Below are positions 24,774-32,910 of a stretch of DNA of 64,000 bases, one piece after another. The position numbers were made by a program, and so were the translations under genes. Source of the DNA: Mycolicibacterium moriokaense. Its GTDB lineage: Bacteria; Actinomycetota; Actinomycetes; Mycobacteriales; Mycobacteriaceae. The DNA is taken from positions 248,001 through 312,000 of the forward strand of contig NZ_QQBJ01000001.1 in NCBI RefSeq assembly GCF_003347205.1. The letters are read 5' to 3'. The notes beneath the pieces were generated by a model, which was given only the letters and a program-made list of their open reading frames with translations, made no database searches and was not told the DNA's origin. How positions within the stretch are numbered: position 1 is the stretch's first letter; every line of letters begins with the position of its first letter.

Positions 24774-25934
24774 TCACCCCGCGGCGCTGGACAACACCGT
24801 GACCGCCGACACCGCCGTTGGTCCGCCGATGTTGTGCGCCAACGCTACTCGAGACCGGTCGACCTGGTTCTCGGCGTCGCCGCGAAGCTGATTGAACAGC
24901 TCGTAGCACTGAGCCACGCCGGTCGCGCCCGGCGGATGGCCTTTGGCCTTCAGGCCGCCGCTCGGGTTGATCGGGATGGCGCCGCCGACGTAGTGCTCTC
25001 CGCGCTCGACGAGCTTGTGGCCCATGAACCGGTCGGCGAAGCCCAGGTCCTCGTAGCTGATCAACTCCACCCCGGTGAAGCAGTCGTGTACCTCGGCGAC
25101 GTCGACGTCGCGAGGCGTCAGACCTGCCATCCCGAACGCCGCCTTGGCGGCCTTGACCGTGGCCGGAAACGTCGTCATATCCGACTTGTGCTGATGCATG
25201 ACGCGATCCATGCCGATCCCGACACCGCGCACCCACACCGGCCTGTCGGTGAAACGGTCGGCGACCTCGGCCGCGGCCAGGATCACGCACGCGGCGCCGT
25301 CGCTCTGCGGGGTGCAGTCGTACAGGCCGAACGGGTCGACCACGGTGGGGGCGTCGAGTACCTGGTCGACGGTGATCTCGTAGCGCAGTTGCGCTTTGGG
25401 ATTGGTCACCGCATGGTGGTGGTTCTTCACCGCGATCATCGCCATGTGCTCGCGAGTGGCGGGCGACTCGTGCAGATAGCGCTTCACGTGAAGCGCGAAG
25501 TTGGCCGGCGCAACGAGACCCAGCGGAAAGTCCCACGCGCCGTCACGCGTCATTGCCGACCACTCCCAGAACGTCGCATTCGACGCCGTCTCCCTGACCT
25601 TGTCCGCACCGGCGACGAGGACGACGTCGTAGCAGCCCGAGGCGACTGCCAGCGTCGCGTTCCTGATCGCGTCATTGCCGGTGGCACAGGCATTCTCGAC
25701 GCGCGTGACGGGGATGTCGATCAGATCCAAGGTGTCGGCGAGGATCCCCGACGGGAAGCCGTCGGTGGTGGACAGTTCGCCGATCCAGGCGGCCTGCAGC
25801 TCCGACCTGTCGATCCCCTTGTCCACTCGCGCGACGCATTCCGCGTAGGCCATCGGGATGAGGTCTTTGATACCCAGCGCGAAGTGCTCGGAGAACTCGG
25901 TCATGCCGGCTCCGACGATTGCGACCTGTCTCAC
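24774..25934 (-). CDS. Thiolase-superfamily protein (SCP2-thiolase/Ltp2-like)
   Basis: The 386-residue thiolase-fold protein has Cys83 in ENACATGN and His in AEVHDCFTGVELI. The C-terminal loop is GGLKAKGHPPGATG. The sequence type is that of lipid-transfer-protein thiolases. In actinobacterial steroid degradation, Ltp2 pairs with the DUF35 domain of ChsH2 and cleaves the beta-hydroxyacyl-CoA side chain as a retro-aldolase. The next upstream gene encodes a DUF35 protein and overlaps this one by four bases (GTGA at 25931-25934), which fits an obligate complex. A true thiolase activity is the alternative. GTG 25934 is the start; the open frame continues upstream only as a shadow of the neighbour. 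Confidence 0.85.
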   Translation of the reverse strand: MRQVAIVGAGMTEFSEHFALGIKDLIPMAYAECVARVDKGIDRSELQAAWIGELSTTDGFPSGILADTLDLIDIPVTRVENACATGNDAIRNATLAVASGCYDVVLVAGADKVRETASNATFWEWSAMTRDGAWDFPLGLVAPANFALHVKRYLHESPATREHMAMIAVKNHHHAVTNPKAQLRYEITVDQVLDAPTVVDPFGLYDCTPQSDGAACVILAAAEVADRFTDRPVWVRGVGIGMDRVMHQHKSDMTTFPATVKAAKAAFGMAGLTPRDVDVAEVHDCFTGVELISYEDLGFADRFMGHKLVERGEHYVGGAIPINPSGGLKAKGHPPGATGVAQCYELFNQLRGDAENQVDRSRVALAHNIGGPTAVSAVTVLSSAAG

Positions 25935-27157
25935 GAAGCGAGTTCTCCTCTGTCCAAGGGAATTTCGGCTGTCGCCGGCAAGAACGAGTGGCCGTAGTCC
26001 GGTATCCCGCCGCGCATGGCGATCCTGCGGAACACGACTGACCCCCGCTGACCGATCTCCACCTCGCCGGCCGCAACCCCGGTCACTTTGAGCAGGGCCC
26101 GAACCGGGCTGCCGTCGAGCTGTATCACCGCCAACGAATACGGGGCGCTCAGGTCGGGGACCGGAAGACAGACCGTGGTTTCGGTATACACCGTGCCGGT
26201 GCGGGGCAGCGGGACGGTCCGGGACCCGGCCGCGAGCTTGCCCTCGGTGGTCACACGGATTCGCGGCGGGAATTGAGGTTGCTGGTCGAGCCCGGCGGTA
26301 TCGGAAACGGCAGCTTCCCAACGCAGTTTCGGCTCGAAGGCGCGCGCGTAGGCGGCCAGCGAGATCGGGATCCCGCCGCCCTCGCTGAGCGCACCCTGCG
26401 GCACGGGGCGCCCCGCAGGCTCGTCACGCCGGATCCGGCACGGCCCGGCGGTCAGCGCGGCCGCGGTGCCGGATGCCTGCTCGACGGCGACCGCCAACCC
26501 CTGCGCCTTCTGTTCGATGGCCGCGATGAGGGCACGCACCATACTGGCCGCCGAGCCGGTCGCGAATGCCACGCCGACGCTTTGACGCCCGCCGAGTTGC
26601 TTGGCCCCGAGACCGGCGGCAGCGACAACGGGTTCGGACGCGCCCAGATCCAGCCGCGCCAGGGTGGCCGCGGTTCCCAGTTCGCGGTGCAGTCGCGGGT
26701 CGGCGTACACGTGACGGCTGCCATCCGGGTGCCGCGCGACGATCGGCAGGCTGCGGGTCTGGCGTGCCACCGGCGCCAGCCCAGAGCCGTCGGCGCCGAT
26801 CACCACTGCACCCGCCGCTGCGCCTGCGGGCGAGTCGTCGACGGCGATCACCACCGTGCCCGGTGTGGCGGCCAGAATCTCGTCGAGCGCCGCCGGCGCC
26901 CCGCCGAGCACCTCACGCACGGGAACGTCGGCGTCCAGGGACAAGCCGGCCAGCAGCGCAGCGCCGCTTCCGCCTTCCAGCAGCGGCAGGTCACGGGAGA
27001 CGAGCACCACACGGCGAGCCAGGGCGGGCGCCTCGGCGGCGCGACCGGCGGCGACTGCCATGGTCACCGCGTCCTCGTCCGGTCCGGCGACCCGCGTTCG
27101 GGCGTCGCGGCCGGTCCATGGCGGCAGGTACGTCCCGGCCGTGCAGATGGCGCTCAC
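25931..27157 (-). CDS. DUF35 OB-fold protein with an N-terminal HMG-CoA-synthase-like region
   Basis: The 408-residue protein joins two parts. The C-terminal about 130 residues (from FEPKLRWEA) are a DUF35 OB domain of the acyl-CoA-binding type (GTVYTETTVCLPVP, YSLAVIQLDGS, VGQRGSVVF-like GQRGSVVFRR). The first about 270 residues resemble the HMG-CoA-synthase/thiolase-like proteins often fused to DUF35 (GTYLPPW, EDAVTMAVAAGRAA, GSAASMVRALIAA) but have no catalytic Cys. The whole chain has only three cysteines (in MSAICT, GPCRIR and TVCLPV), so the four-Cys zinc ribbon that normally precedes the OB domain is missing. It should form a complex with the thiolase encoded immediately downstream. 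Confidence 0.75.
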   Translation of the reverse strand: MSAICTAGTYLPPWTGRDARTRVAGPDEDAVTMAVAAGRAAEAPALARRVVLVSRDLPLLEGGSGAALLAGLSLDADVPVREVLGGAPAALDEILAATPGTVVIAVDDSPAGAAAGAVVIGADGSGLAPVARQTRSLPIVARHPDGSRHVYADPRLHRELGTAATLARLDLGASEPVVAAAGLGAKQLGGRQSVGVAFATGSAASMVRALIAAIEQKAQGLAVAVEQASGTAAALTAGPCRIRRDEPAGRPVPQGALSEGGGIPISLAAYARAFEPKLRWEAAVSDTAGLDQQPQFPPRIRVTTEGKLAAGSRTVPLPRTGTVYTETTVCLPVPDLSAPYSLAVIQLDGSPVRALLKVTGVAAGEVEIGQRGSVVFRRIAMRGGIPDYGHSFLPATAEIPLDRGELAS

Positions 27158-27216
27158 TGTGATCGACCCCGCTTGTCCGAATCCGTTTTCATGTGTTTCG
27201 CAATAGGGTATATAGT

Positions 27217-27237
27217 TTACTAATTATTGACAAGTAA
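27217..27237. promoter_or_regulatory. AT-rich divergent promoter region with inverted repeat
   Basis: In the 119-bp gap between the DUF35 gene and the acyl-CoA dehydrogenase gene, about 27201-27240 is far more AT-rich than the surroundings. TTACT (27217-27221) and AGTAA (27233-27237) are exact inverted arms 11 bp apart. TTGACA (27227-27232) resembles a -35 box for the plus strand, but no good -10 follows at 17 bp. A bidirectional promoter with an operator is the likely content. Confidence 0.4.
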
Positions 27238-27276
27238 GATGTCGACGTCCGCCGGCGTCGAGACGAAAGGGTGACG

Positions 27277-28431
27277 GTGGGAACGGCTTTCGGCCTGCTA
27301 TGCGCCACGAGCGAGGAGCTCGACGCGCTGCGAAGTGAGATCCGGGCGTTTCTCGTCCAAGACCGGGCGCAGTACGGCTGGCAGAGCCGGGTGGACTCCT
27401 GGCTGAGTTCGTGGGACGAGGGATTCAGTGCGCGCCTCGGTGGTGCCGGTTTCCTGGGCCTGACGGTGCCGGTGGAATACGGCGGCCGCGGCCTGGGCCA
27501 CCTGCACCGGTACGTGGTGACCGAGGAGTTGCTGATGCACGGCGCTCCGGTCGCGGCTCACTGGTTCGCCGACCGCCAATTCGCGCCTGCCCTTCTCGCG
27601 TACGGGACACAGGCACAACGAGAGTCGCTGCTCCCCGAGATCTCGGCGGGCCGCTGCTACGTCGCGATCGGGATGAGCGAGGACGGCGCGGGCTCCGACC
27701 TCGCCGGCGTGCGCACCCGCGCCACCCGCGCCGACGGCGGCTGGCTGCTCGGCGGACGCAAACTGTGGACCAGCGGGGCGCACCGCGCGGCCTGGATCGT
27801 CGTCCTCGCGCGCACCGGCGCGGTGGATCCCGAGAACCGCCGCGCCGGCCTGAGCCAGTTTCTGGTGCCCGCCGACGCCCGCGGTGTGTCGATCAGCCCG
27901 ATCCGCCAGATGTCGGGCGAGCATCACTTCAACGAAGTCGAGTTCAGCGACGTGTTCGTCCCGGACGCAGATGTCCTCGGTGAGATCGGCAGCGGCTGGA
28001 CTCAGGTCACCGCCGAGCTATCGTTCGAGCGCAGCGGCCCCGAGCGAATTCTGACGACGGCGCCGTTGGTCGACGGTGTGGTGGGCGAGCTGTCGACGCG
28101 GCATGTCGACTCGCACACCCAGATTCAGGTCGGTCACCTGCTGGCTCAGCTGATCTCGCTTCGACAACTGTCGGTGTCCGTGGCGCACACCCTCTGCGCC
28201 GGCGACCCTGCCGCCAACCACGCGGCGTTGGTCAAGGATCTGGGCACCGGCTACGAGCAGCACTCGGTGGAGGCCTGCGCGGAACTACTCGAGCTCGCCG
28301 CCCCGCCGTCGCAGTCGGGCGTGGCCGAGATGCTGGCCGAGGCGAGACTGCACGCGCCGATGTTCACCCTGCGCGGCGGAACCAACGAAGTCCTGCGCGG
28401 GCTCGTCGCGCGGGGCATGGGGCTGCGGTGA
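27277..28431 (+). CDS. Acyl-CoA dehydrogenase (FadE)
   Basis: The 384-residue acyl-CoA dehydrogenase has GMSEDGAGSDLAGVRTRATR, then LLGGRKLWTSGAHRAAW and a C-terminal TLRGGTNEVLRGLVARGMGL. The Glu of the classical YEGT motif is Gly here, as in the mycobacterial ChsE-type FadE proteins. GTG 27277 is chosen because AAAGG lies six bases upstream; GTG 27271, two codons earlier, would directly abut that site. The next gene, 10 bp on, encodes a second, divergent acyl-CoA dehydrogenase, the usual arrangement for a heterotetramer. A steroid or other branched acyl-CoA is the probable substrate. Confidence 0.88.
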   Translation: MGTAFGLLCATSEELDALRSEIRAFLVQDRAQYGWQSRVDSWLSSWDEGFSARLGGAGFLGLTVPVEYGGRGLGHLHRYVVTEELLMHGAPVAAHWFADRQFAPALLAYGTQAQRESLLPEISAGRCYVAIGMSEDGAGSDLAGVRTRATRADGGWLLGGRKLWTSGAHRAAWIVVLARTGAVDPENRRAGLSQFLVPADARGVSISPIRQMSGEHHFNEVEFSDVFVPDADVLGEIGSGWTQVTAELSFERSGPERILTTAPLVDGVVGELSTRHVDSHTQIQVGHLLAQLISLRQLSVSVAHTLCAGDPAANHAALVKDLGTGYEQHSVEACAELLELAAPPSQSGVAEMLAEARLHAPMFTLRGGTNEVLRGLVARGMGLR

Positions 28432-28441
28432 TCGACGAGAA

Positions 28442-29563
28442 ATGATCAATCCGATGGCCTTCAATCCCCTTGCCGGCGGCGTACTTTCGCCGCCGGACAG
28501 CGGCGGTGACGAGTGGGCCGAGCTGCGGCGACTGATCGACGACATGGTCGCGCGCGCGGCGAAGAGCGGTGCGGTCAACGACGGGGTCGAACAGCGCTTC
28601 GACGCCGCGCTGTGGGGGCATCTGAACGACAGCGGGCTGACGCGGCTGACCAGTACGCGCCAATCCGGAGCGGGCCCGTCGGAGCTGGCGGTCATGCTGC
28701 GCGGCCTGGCGCGCCACTGTGCGGCCGTCCCGGTCGCTGAGACGGACCTGCTCGGGGCGTGGTTGGCGGACCGCGCGGCCGTCGACTGCCGGCAGGATGC
28801 GCCGCTGAGCGTCGCGATCGGCGACGCGATGCCGGACCCCCGCACCGGCGACCGCGTCACCGTCACGGCCACCGGTGTGCCGTGGGCGCGGGACGCGACG
28901 GTGCTGGTCGCGGTGCCGATCGCCGATCGTCTGTTGGTGGCCGTCGCGGAGGAACCTCTCACCACGGATGGGCACAACCTCGCAGGCGAACCACGTTGCG
29001 ACGTCACTGTCGACGTTCCATCGTCGGCGTTCACCGAAGTCGGTCGTGAGGTGGCCGACGAACTGACCCGCCGCGGCGCATGGGCCCGCTGTGTGCAGAC
29101 CATCGGCGCGCTCGATGCCTCAGCGGAACTGGCCGTCGCCCACGCCCGCACGCGCACGCAGTTCGGTCGGGCACTGAGCGGCTTTCAAGCGGTGCAGCAG
29201 TCACTGGCCATCATGGCCGGCGCGATCGAAAGGGCCCGCGCCGCCGCAACACTCGCCGTCGCAGCCGCCACGCACCACGGCTTCGCCGCCGCGCAGACCG
29301 ACTACGCGGTCACCGTCGCGAAGGTCACGCTGGGCCAGGTGGTGCCCGTGGTCAACGCGATCGCCCACCAGCTGCACGGCGCGGTGGGTGTCACCCTCGA
29401 GCACAGGCTGTGGCATTCCACCATGCGGGCCCGTTGCTGGACAGACGAATTCGGCAGCACGACGCACTACGCCCGGCGGCTGGGGGAGATCGCCATCCGC
29501 GCCCACCGCGACGGTGAGTTCTGGGATTTCATGATCGGAGCGCGCCAGGGCGCGGAGTGTTGA
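28442..29563 (+). CDS. Acyl-CoA dehydrogenase-like protein, partner subunit type
   Basis: The 373-residue protein has the acyl-CoA dehydrogenase C-terminal domain (AHARTRTQFGRALSGFQAVQ, QLHGAVGVTLEHRLWHST). The middle flavin-binding strands are poorly conserved, and the end reads EFGSTTHYARRLGE instead of GGTNE. In characterised mycobacterial pairs such a subunit completes the FAD site of its neighbour. ATG 28442 has only a weak ribosome site; ATG 28454 is possible. It ends the catabolic block, and the next gene on the minus strand stops five bases away. Confidence 0.82.
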   Translation: MINPMAFNPLAGGVLSPPDSGGDEWAELRRLIDDMVARAAKSGAVNDGVEQRFDAALWGHLNDSGLTRLTSTRQSGAGPSELAVMLRGLARHCAAVPVAETDLLGAWLADRAAVDCRQDAPLSVAIGDAMPDPRTGDRVTVTATGVPWARDATVLVAVPIADRLLVAVAEEPLTTDGHNLAGEPRCDVTVDVPSSAFTEVGREVADELTRRGAWARCVQTIGALDASAELAVAHARTRTQFGRALSGFQAVQQSLAIMAGAIERARAAATLAVAAATHHGFAAAQTDYAVTVAKVTLGQVVPVVNAIAHQLHGAVGVTLEHRLWHSTMRARCWTDEFGSTTHYARRLGEIAIRAHRDGEFWDFMIGARQGAEC

Positions 29564-29567
29564 CCGC

Positions 29568-30056
29568 TCAGGCGGGCTGGCCGTACACAGCGACGACGAC
29601 AGAGCGGTCAAGGCTGTTCTCTGACCAGACGCCGATCGCGACGTTGGCGCAGTCGCTCATCACCGCGTAGTCGTGTGGATCGTAGAACCACTGGTTGAGT
29701 ATCTCGACACCGTTGATGGCCAGGGCGGGATTGATCGCGACGGTTTGTGCCACCTTGCCGTGAAATCCCGCGGCCTGGGCCCGATCCTGCGGCGTCGACC
29801 CGTCCGATCCCAGATCGCCGGTCAGGTCGCGATTGGCCATGACATCGCGAGCGTGCCATTCGGCGGCCAGTTGCAGCTGTGGATTGATGCGGACATCGCC
29901 GGTGCAGCCCGCGTTGTGCTGGATCGTGTACACGTTGGCCACCACGCCGTCGTTGAGGCGCTTGTTGTCGGCGTGGGCCATCGGCGCCGCGAGCAGCGCC
30001 GCGGTTGTGCAGCCGCACACGACGCAGAGAGTCCGGTCAACGCGATGCCTCATCAT
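29568..30056 (-). CDS. Secreted CAP/SCP-superfamily protein
   Basis: The 162-residue protein has a Sec signal peptide (CTTAALLAAPMAHA, cleavage before Asp30). The mature part is CAP-like: LNDGVVANVYTIQHNAGC at the start, LAAEWHARDVMANRDLTGD with a conserved His, and a closing NVAIGVWSENSLDRSVVVAVYGQPA-type strand. Mycobacteria secrete several such small proteins of unknown function. There are two possible starts, ATG 30056 and ATG 30053. It follows the DUF732 gene by four bases, so both are probably in one transcript. Confidence 0.75.
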   Translation of the reverse strand: MMRHRVDRTLCVVCGCTTAALLAAPMAHADNKRLNDGVVANVYTIQHNAGCTGDVRINPQLQLAAEWHARDVMANRDLTGDLGSDGSTPQDRAQAAGFHGKVAQTVAINPALAINGVEILNQWFYDPHDYAVMSDCANVAIGVWSENSLDRSVVVAVYGQPA

Positions 30057-30060
30057 CCGA

Positions 30061-30456
30061 CTACTCCTGTGATTCGTAATCCCCGGGCTGGTAACCGGCC
30101 GCGGAGTTTCTGACCTGCCAGATCATGGCCGGACACAGCTCGTTCACGGCCTGGGTGATCAGGTAGGACGCCTGGTACTCATCGGAAGTGCCGAAGTCAC
30201 GGGTGATTTCGCCGATCAGCTGGGAATAGCCGACGCCGCTGCGGGCCTTCGCGCAGATCGACTCGCCGTAGTCCAGCGCGTCCTGCGGGCCCGCGAAGTG
30301 GTAACCGGGCCGCACCGTCACGTTGACCAGGTACGCGACCGCGTCGGCGGTTGCGGCGGGTGCCGTGGTGACTGTGCCGCCGGCCATGGCCGCGACCGCG
30401 CCGAGGCAGATCGCGACGCGAACCCCATAGCCCGCACGGCCGCCTGAACGCGTCAC
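30061..30456 (-). CDS. DUF732 secreted protein
   Basis: The 131-residue protein has a hydrophobic export signal ([18 protein letters not shown], ending APAATADA). Then comes a DUF732 domain: two conserved cysteines (SICAKARSG and NELCPAMI), a helix-rich core, and [17 protein letters not shown] as the usual lead motif. DUF732 proteins are actinobacterial, exported and uncharacterised. GTG 30456 overlaps the crotonase stop as GTGA, implying translational coupling. Confidence 0.8.
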   Translation of the reverse strand: MTRSGGRAGYGVRVAICLGAVAAMAGGTVTTAPAATADAVAYLVNVTVRPGYHFAGPQDALDYGESICAKARSGVGYSQLIGEITRDFGTSDEYQASYLITQAVNELCPAMIWQVRNSAAGYQPGDYESQE

Positions 30457-31217
30457 GGCGGGCCGACCATGGCCGAGGCAAGCCGCTGCGCGAAAGCAGG
30501 CGCCTGGAGCGAGGCGACCTGCGGACCGACTTCGAGTTCGGTTGCCGCACTGTGGTGATCGGTGTCGTCACAACCCGGGATCGCGGTGGCGCGCATGGTC
30601 GCTTTCGTCTTCACCACCACGTCTCGCGGAGCCCGAGCCGGACCTGCGCACAGCTCGCGCGCGGCCTTGACCGGCTGATCGCAGACGGACAGCGCCAGGC
30701 CGAACCGCACCGCCTGATGCGCGTCGAAGCGCATGCCGAACAGCATCGCCGCCCTCGCCGCCTGGACCCCCACCGATCTCTGCAGCATCCACGTCGCTCC
30801 GCCGCCCGGATGGATCCCGAGGCGCTGGAACCGCGCGTCGAACACCGCGTGGGGCCCTGCGATACGCACATCGGCGGCAAGGGCCAGGTTCAGTCCCGCC
30901 CCGACGGCCGGACCGTTCACCGCCGCGATCGTCGGCAACCGGCAGCGGCCGACAGCGACGAAACCGGCATAGATTCGGCGTAGCACCCGTTCGTCGGCGG
31001 TGCGCAGCACCTCGAGATCGGCGCCTGCGCAGAAGGCCGGGCCCGCGCCGGTGACGATGACGGCATGCACCGCTTCCTCGTCTTCGGCGCGCCCGACCGC
31101 CTCCGACAGCTGACTGGACATCCTGTCGGTTACGGCATTGCGGCGCGCAGGGTCGTTAACGGTGATCAACGCTACTCCGTCGAGCACCGAGTACTCGACC
31201 AATTCGCCAACGCCCAC
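30453..31217 (-). CDS. Crotonase (enoyl-CoA hydratase/isomerase) family protein
   Basis: The 254-residue crotonase has [17 protein letters not shown], the oxyanion segment [11 protein letters not shown] and [17 protein letters not shown]. The positions of both hydratase glutamates carry other residues (Asn in GLNLAL; RFQRLG in the second segment), so it may not be a hydratase. GTG 31217 gives a normal length; no clear ribosome site is seen, and the frame stays open much further upstream only as a shadow of the membrane protein gene. It resembles the EchA proteins near Rv0222 in M. tuberculosis by position, but orthology is uncertain. Confidence 0.78.
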   Translation of the reverse strand: MGVGELVEYSVLDGVALITVNDPARRNAVTDRMSSQLSEAVGRAEDEEAVHAVIVTGAGPAFCAGADLEVLRTADERVLRRIYAGFVAVGRCRLPTIAAVNGPAVGAGLNLALAADVRIAGPHAVFDARFQRLGIHPGGGATWMLQRSVGVQAARAAMLFGMRFDAHQAVRFGLALSVCDQPVKAARELCAGPARAPRDVVVKTKATMRATAIPGCDDTDHHSAATELEVGPQVASLQAPAFAQRLASAMVGPP

Positions 31218-31231
31218 AGGCGAGGAGATTA

Positions 31232-32893
31232 CTAAGCGGGCAGCGTCATGTCGTCCGGTGTTCCGGTCAGCGGACCCCGCCGACGTAACCGCCCCACCAG
31301 CACGATCGCCCCTCCGGCGACCAGCATCGCCAGCCACACTCCGTGTACTGCCAGCATCAGCGGGCGGTGGTGGGCCCCGGCCTGCGCGCCGCCGATCCGG
31401 GTGACGGTGACGTCGTCTCCGGACTCGACGACCAGCCACCCCACCCCGGCGTCGGCCAGTGCGTCGCGGTCGGCGCCCGCCGCCAGCATCCGCTCGATGT
31501 CGCGCGCCCGCCCGCCCTCGCCGGGCACCAGACGCCCCGAGATCGTCAGATCCCCGGTCGTCAGCACGTCGGCACGAACCCAGCGCGGCAGCGGGTCGAG
31601 CACCGGCGCGTCGCCCGCCCAACCGAACTGCCGCATGCTGCCCGCGGGCAGCACGGCGACCGGACGCGGGTCGGCGTTGATGGTGGCGGCCGCCGCCGCC
31701 CAACCGGGCGGGTACTGCACGGCCACCACCTTGCCGCCGACGCCCCACGCCAGGTCGGGCAGCGTCGCCACCAACGCAAGGGCGCACACCGCGGCCGTCG
31801 TCGCCGCGGGTATCCATCGGCGCAGCGTCAGCACGGCCGCCGCCGCGGAAAGCGCATAGCCGGGCACCGCCAACGCCACCCACTTCTGGGCGTCGCGCAC
31901 CACGCCCAGGCCGGGCAGCGCGCGCACGGTCGCTTCGACGAGCGACAGGCCCGGGCCCGTCGCCATCAGCGTCGGCACCGCGACGGCGACCGCCGCGAGG
32001 ATCAGCAGCGGGACCGCCGCCGGACTGCGGGCCGCGACCGGCAGGCCGGCCAGCACCACACCCAACAGCACCGCTGCGGCCAGCACCACGAAAAGCGTTG
32101 TCCGGGAGGCGGGTACAGCCTCAGCATTCCAGATGCCGCCGAGGCTGGCCATGCTGCCCAGGGCACCCAGACCCGGTTCGGCCCGCGCGGCGAAAGCGGG
32201 CACCCCCTCGGCCTGCGAGGGCGACAGCGACCCCGACACGGCCGCGGCCGTCAACCACGGCAACGCCGCCAGGATCGCCGTCCCGACGCCGGCACCCGCG
32301 CACAGCCACCGCGAGCGGCCCGCGCCGGGCCCCAACGCGCACACCACCGCCACCGTCGCCGCCAGCAGTAGACCCGTCGGCGTCAGCCCGGCCAGCGCGG
32401 TCCAGAACGTCAGCGCGCCGATCTCCACCCACAGCGGCGCCGTGCGGGCCGCGCGCATCCGCAGCACCGTCGCCGCCACCCACGGCAGGCACCCGTAGCC
32501 GACCAGCAGGCTCCAGTGCCCCTGCAGAAGCCGTTCGGCGACATAGGGATTCCACACCGCCAGCGTCGCGGCGACGAACTGCCCCGGTGCGCCCGCGGCA
32601 GGCAGCACCACGCGTGCCAACCGGGCACTGCCCCAGCCCGCGAGCCACAACCCTGCGACCAACAGCGTCTTGACCACGATGCCGCCGTCCAGGATCCGCG
32701 AGGCCAACGCGACCGCGAAATCCTGCGGCAGCGCCCTCGGTGCGGCGGCGGAAAGTCCCAGCGCCGCATCGGACAGGTAGGAGCGCGGGGTCGAGACAGC
32801 GTCGCGCAGCAGCAGATAGCCGGGCGCGAGCAGTGGGCCCGTCACCACGAGCGCGAGCATCAGCGCGTAGGCCGGCGCCCAGCACCGCGCCAA
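31232..32893 (-). CDS. Polytopic membrane protein, Rv0226c-like
   Basis: The protein has about 550 residues and a dozen or more hydrophobic helices, with a soluble stretch near the C terminus ([21 protein letters not shown], read in part) before a last helix ([17 protein letters not shown]). The order membrane protein-DUF3068-acyltransferase matches Rv0226c-Rv0227c-Rv0228. The fold class looks like GT-C-type integral membrane proteins, but no catalytic motif is certain. The start is unclear: in this frame the only candidates before the first helix are TTG 32893 and ATG 32860. No ATG or GTG precedes them near the end of the upstream gene (32911). The frame runs on upstream antisense-free but in the wrong frame of the DUF3068 gene. 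Confidence 0.78.
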   Translation of the reverse strand: MARCWAPAYALMLALVVTGPLLAPGYLLLRDAVSTPRSYLSDAALGLSAAAPRALPQDFAVALASRILDGGIVVKTLLVAGLWLAGWGSARLARVVLPAAGAPGQFVAATLAVWNPYVAERLLQGHWSLLVGYGCLPWVAATVLRMRAARTAPLWVEIGALTFWTALAGLTPTGLLLAATVAVVCALGPGAGRSRWLCAGAGVGTAILAALPWLTAAAVSGSLSPSQAEGVPAFAARAEPGLGALGSMASLGGIWNAEAVPASRTTLFVVLAAAVLLGVVLAGLPVAARSPAAVPLLILAAVAVAVPTLMATGPGLSLVEATVRALPGLGVVRDAQKWVALAVPGYALSAAAAVLTLRRWIPAATTAAVCALALVATLPDLAWGVGGKVVAVQYPPGWAAAAATINADPRPVAVLPAGSMRQFGWAGDAPVLDPLPRWVRADVLTTGDLTISGRLVPGEGGRARDIERMLAAGADRDALADAGVGWLVVESGDDVTVTRIGGAQAGAHHRPLMLAVHGVWLAMLVAGGAIVLVGRLRRRGPLTGTPDDMTLPA

Positions 32894-32910
32894 ATATCGG
32901 CTGATCGGAC

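Noticed and set aside
1-29563. Catabolic locus as a recent mobile island
   Set aside because: No integrase, transposase, terminal repeats or tRNA flank is visible, and base composition by eye matches the rest of the window.
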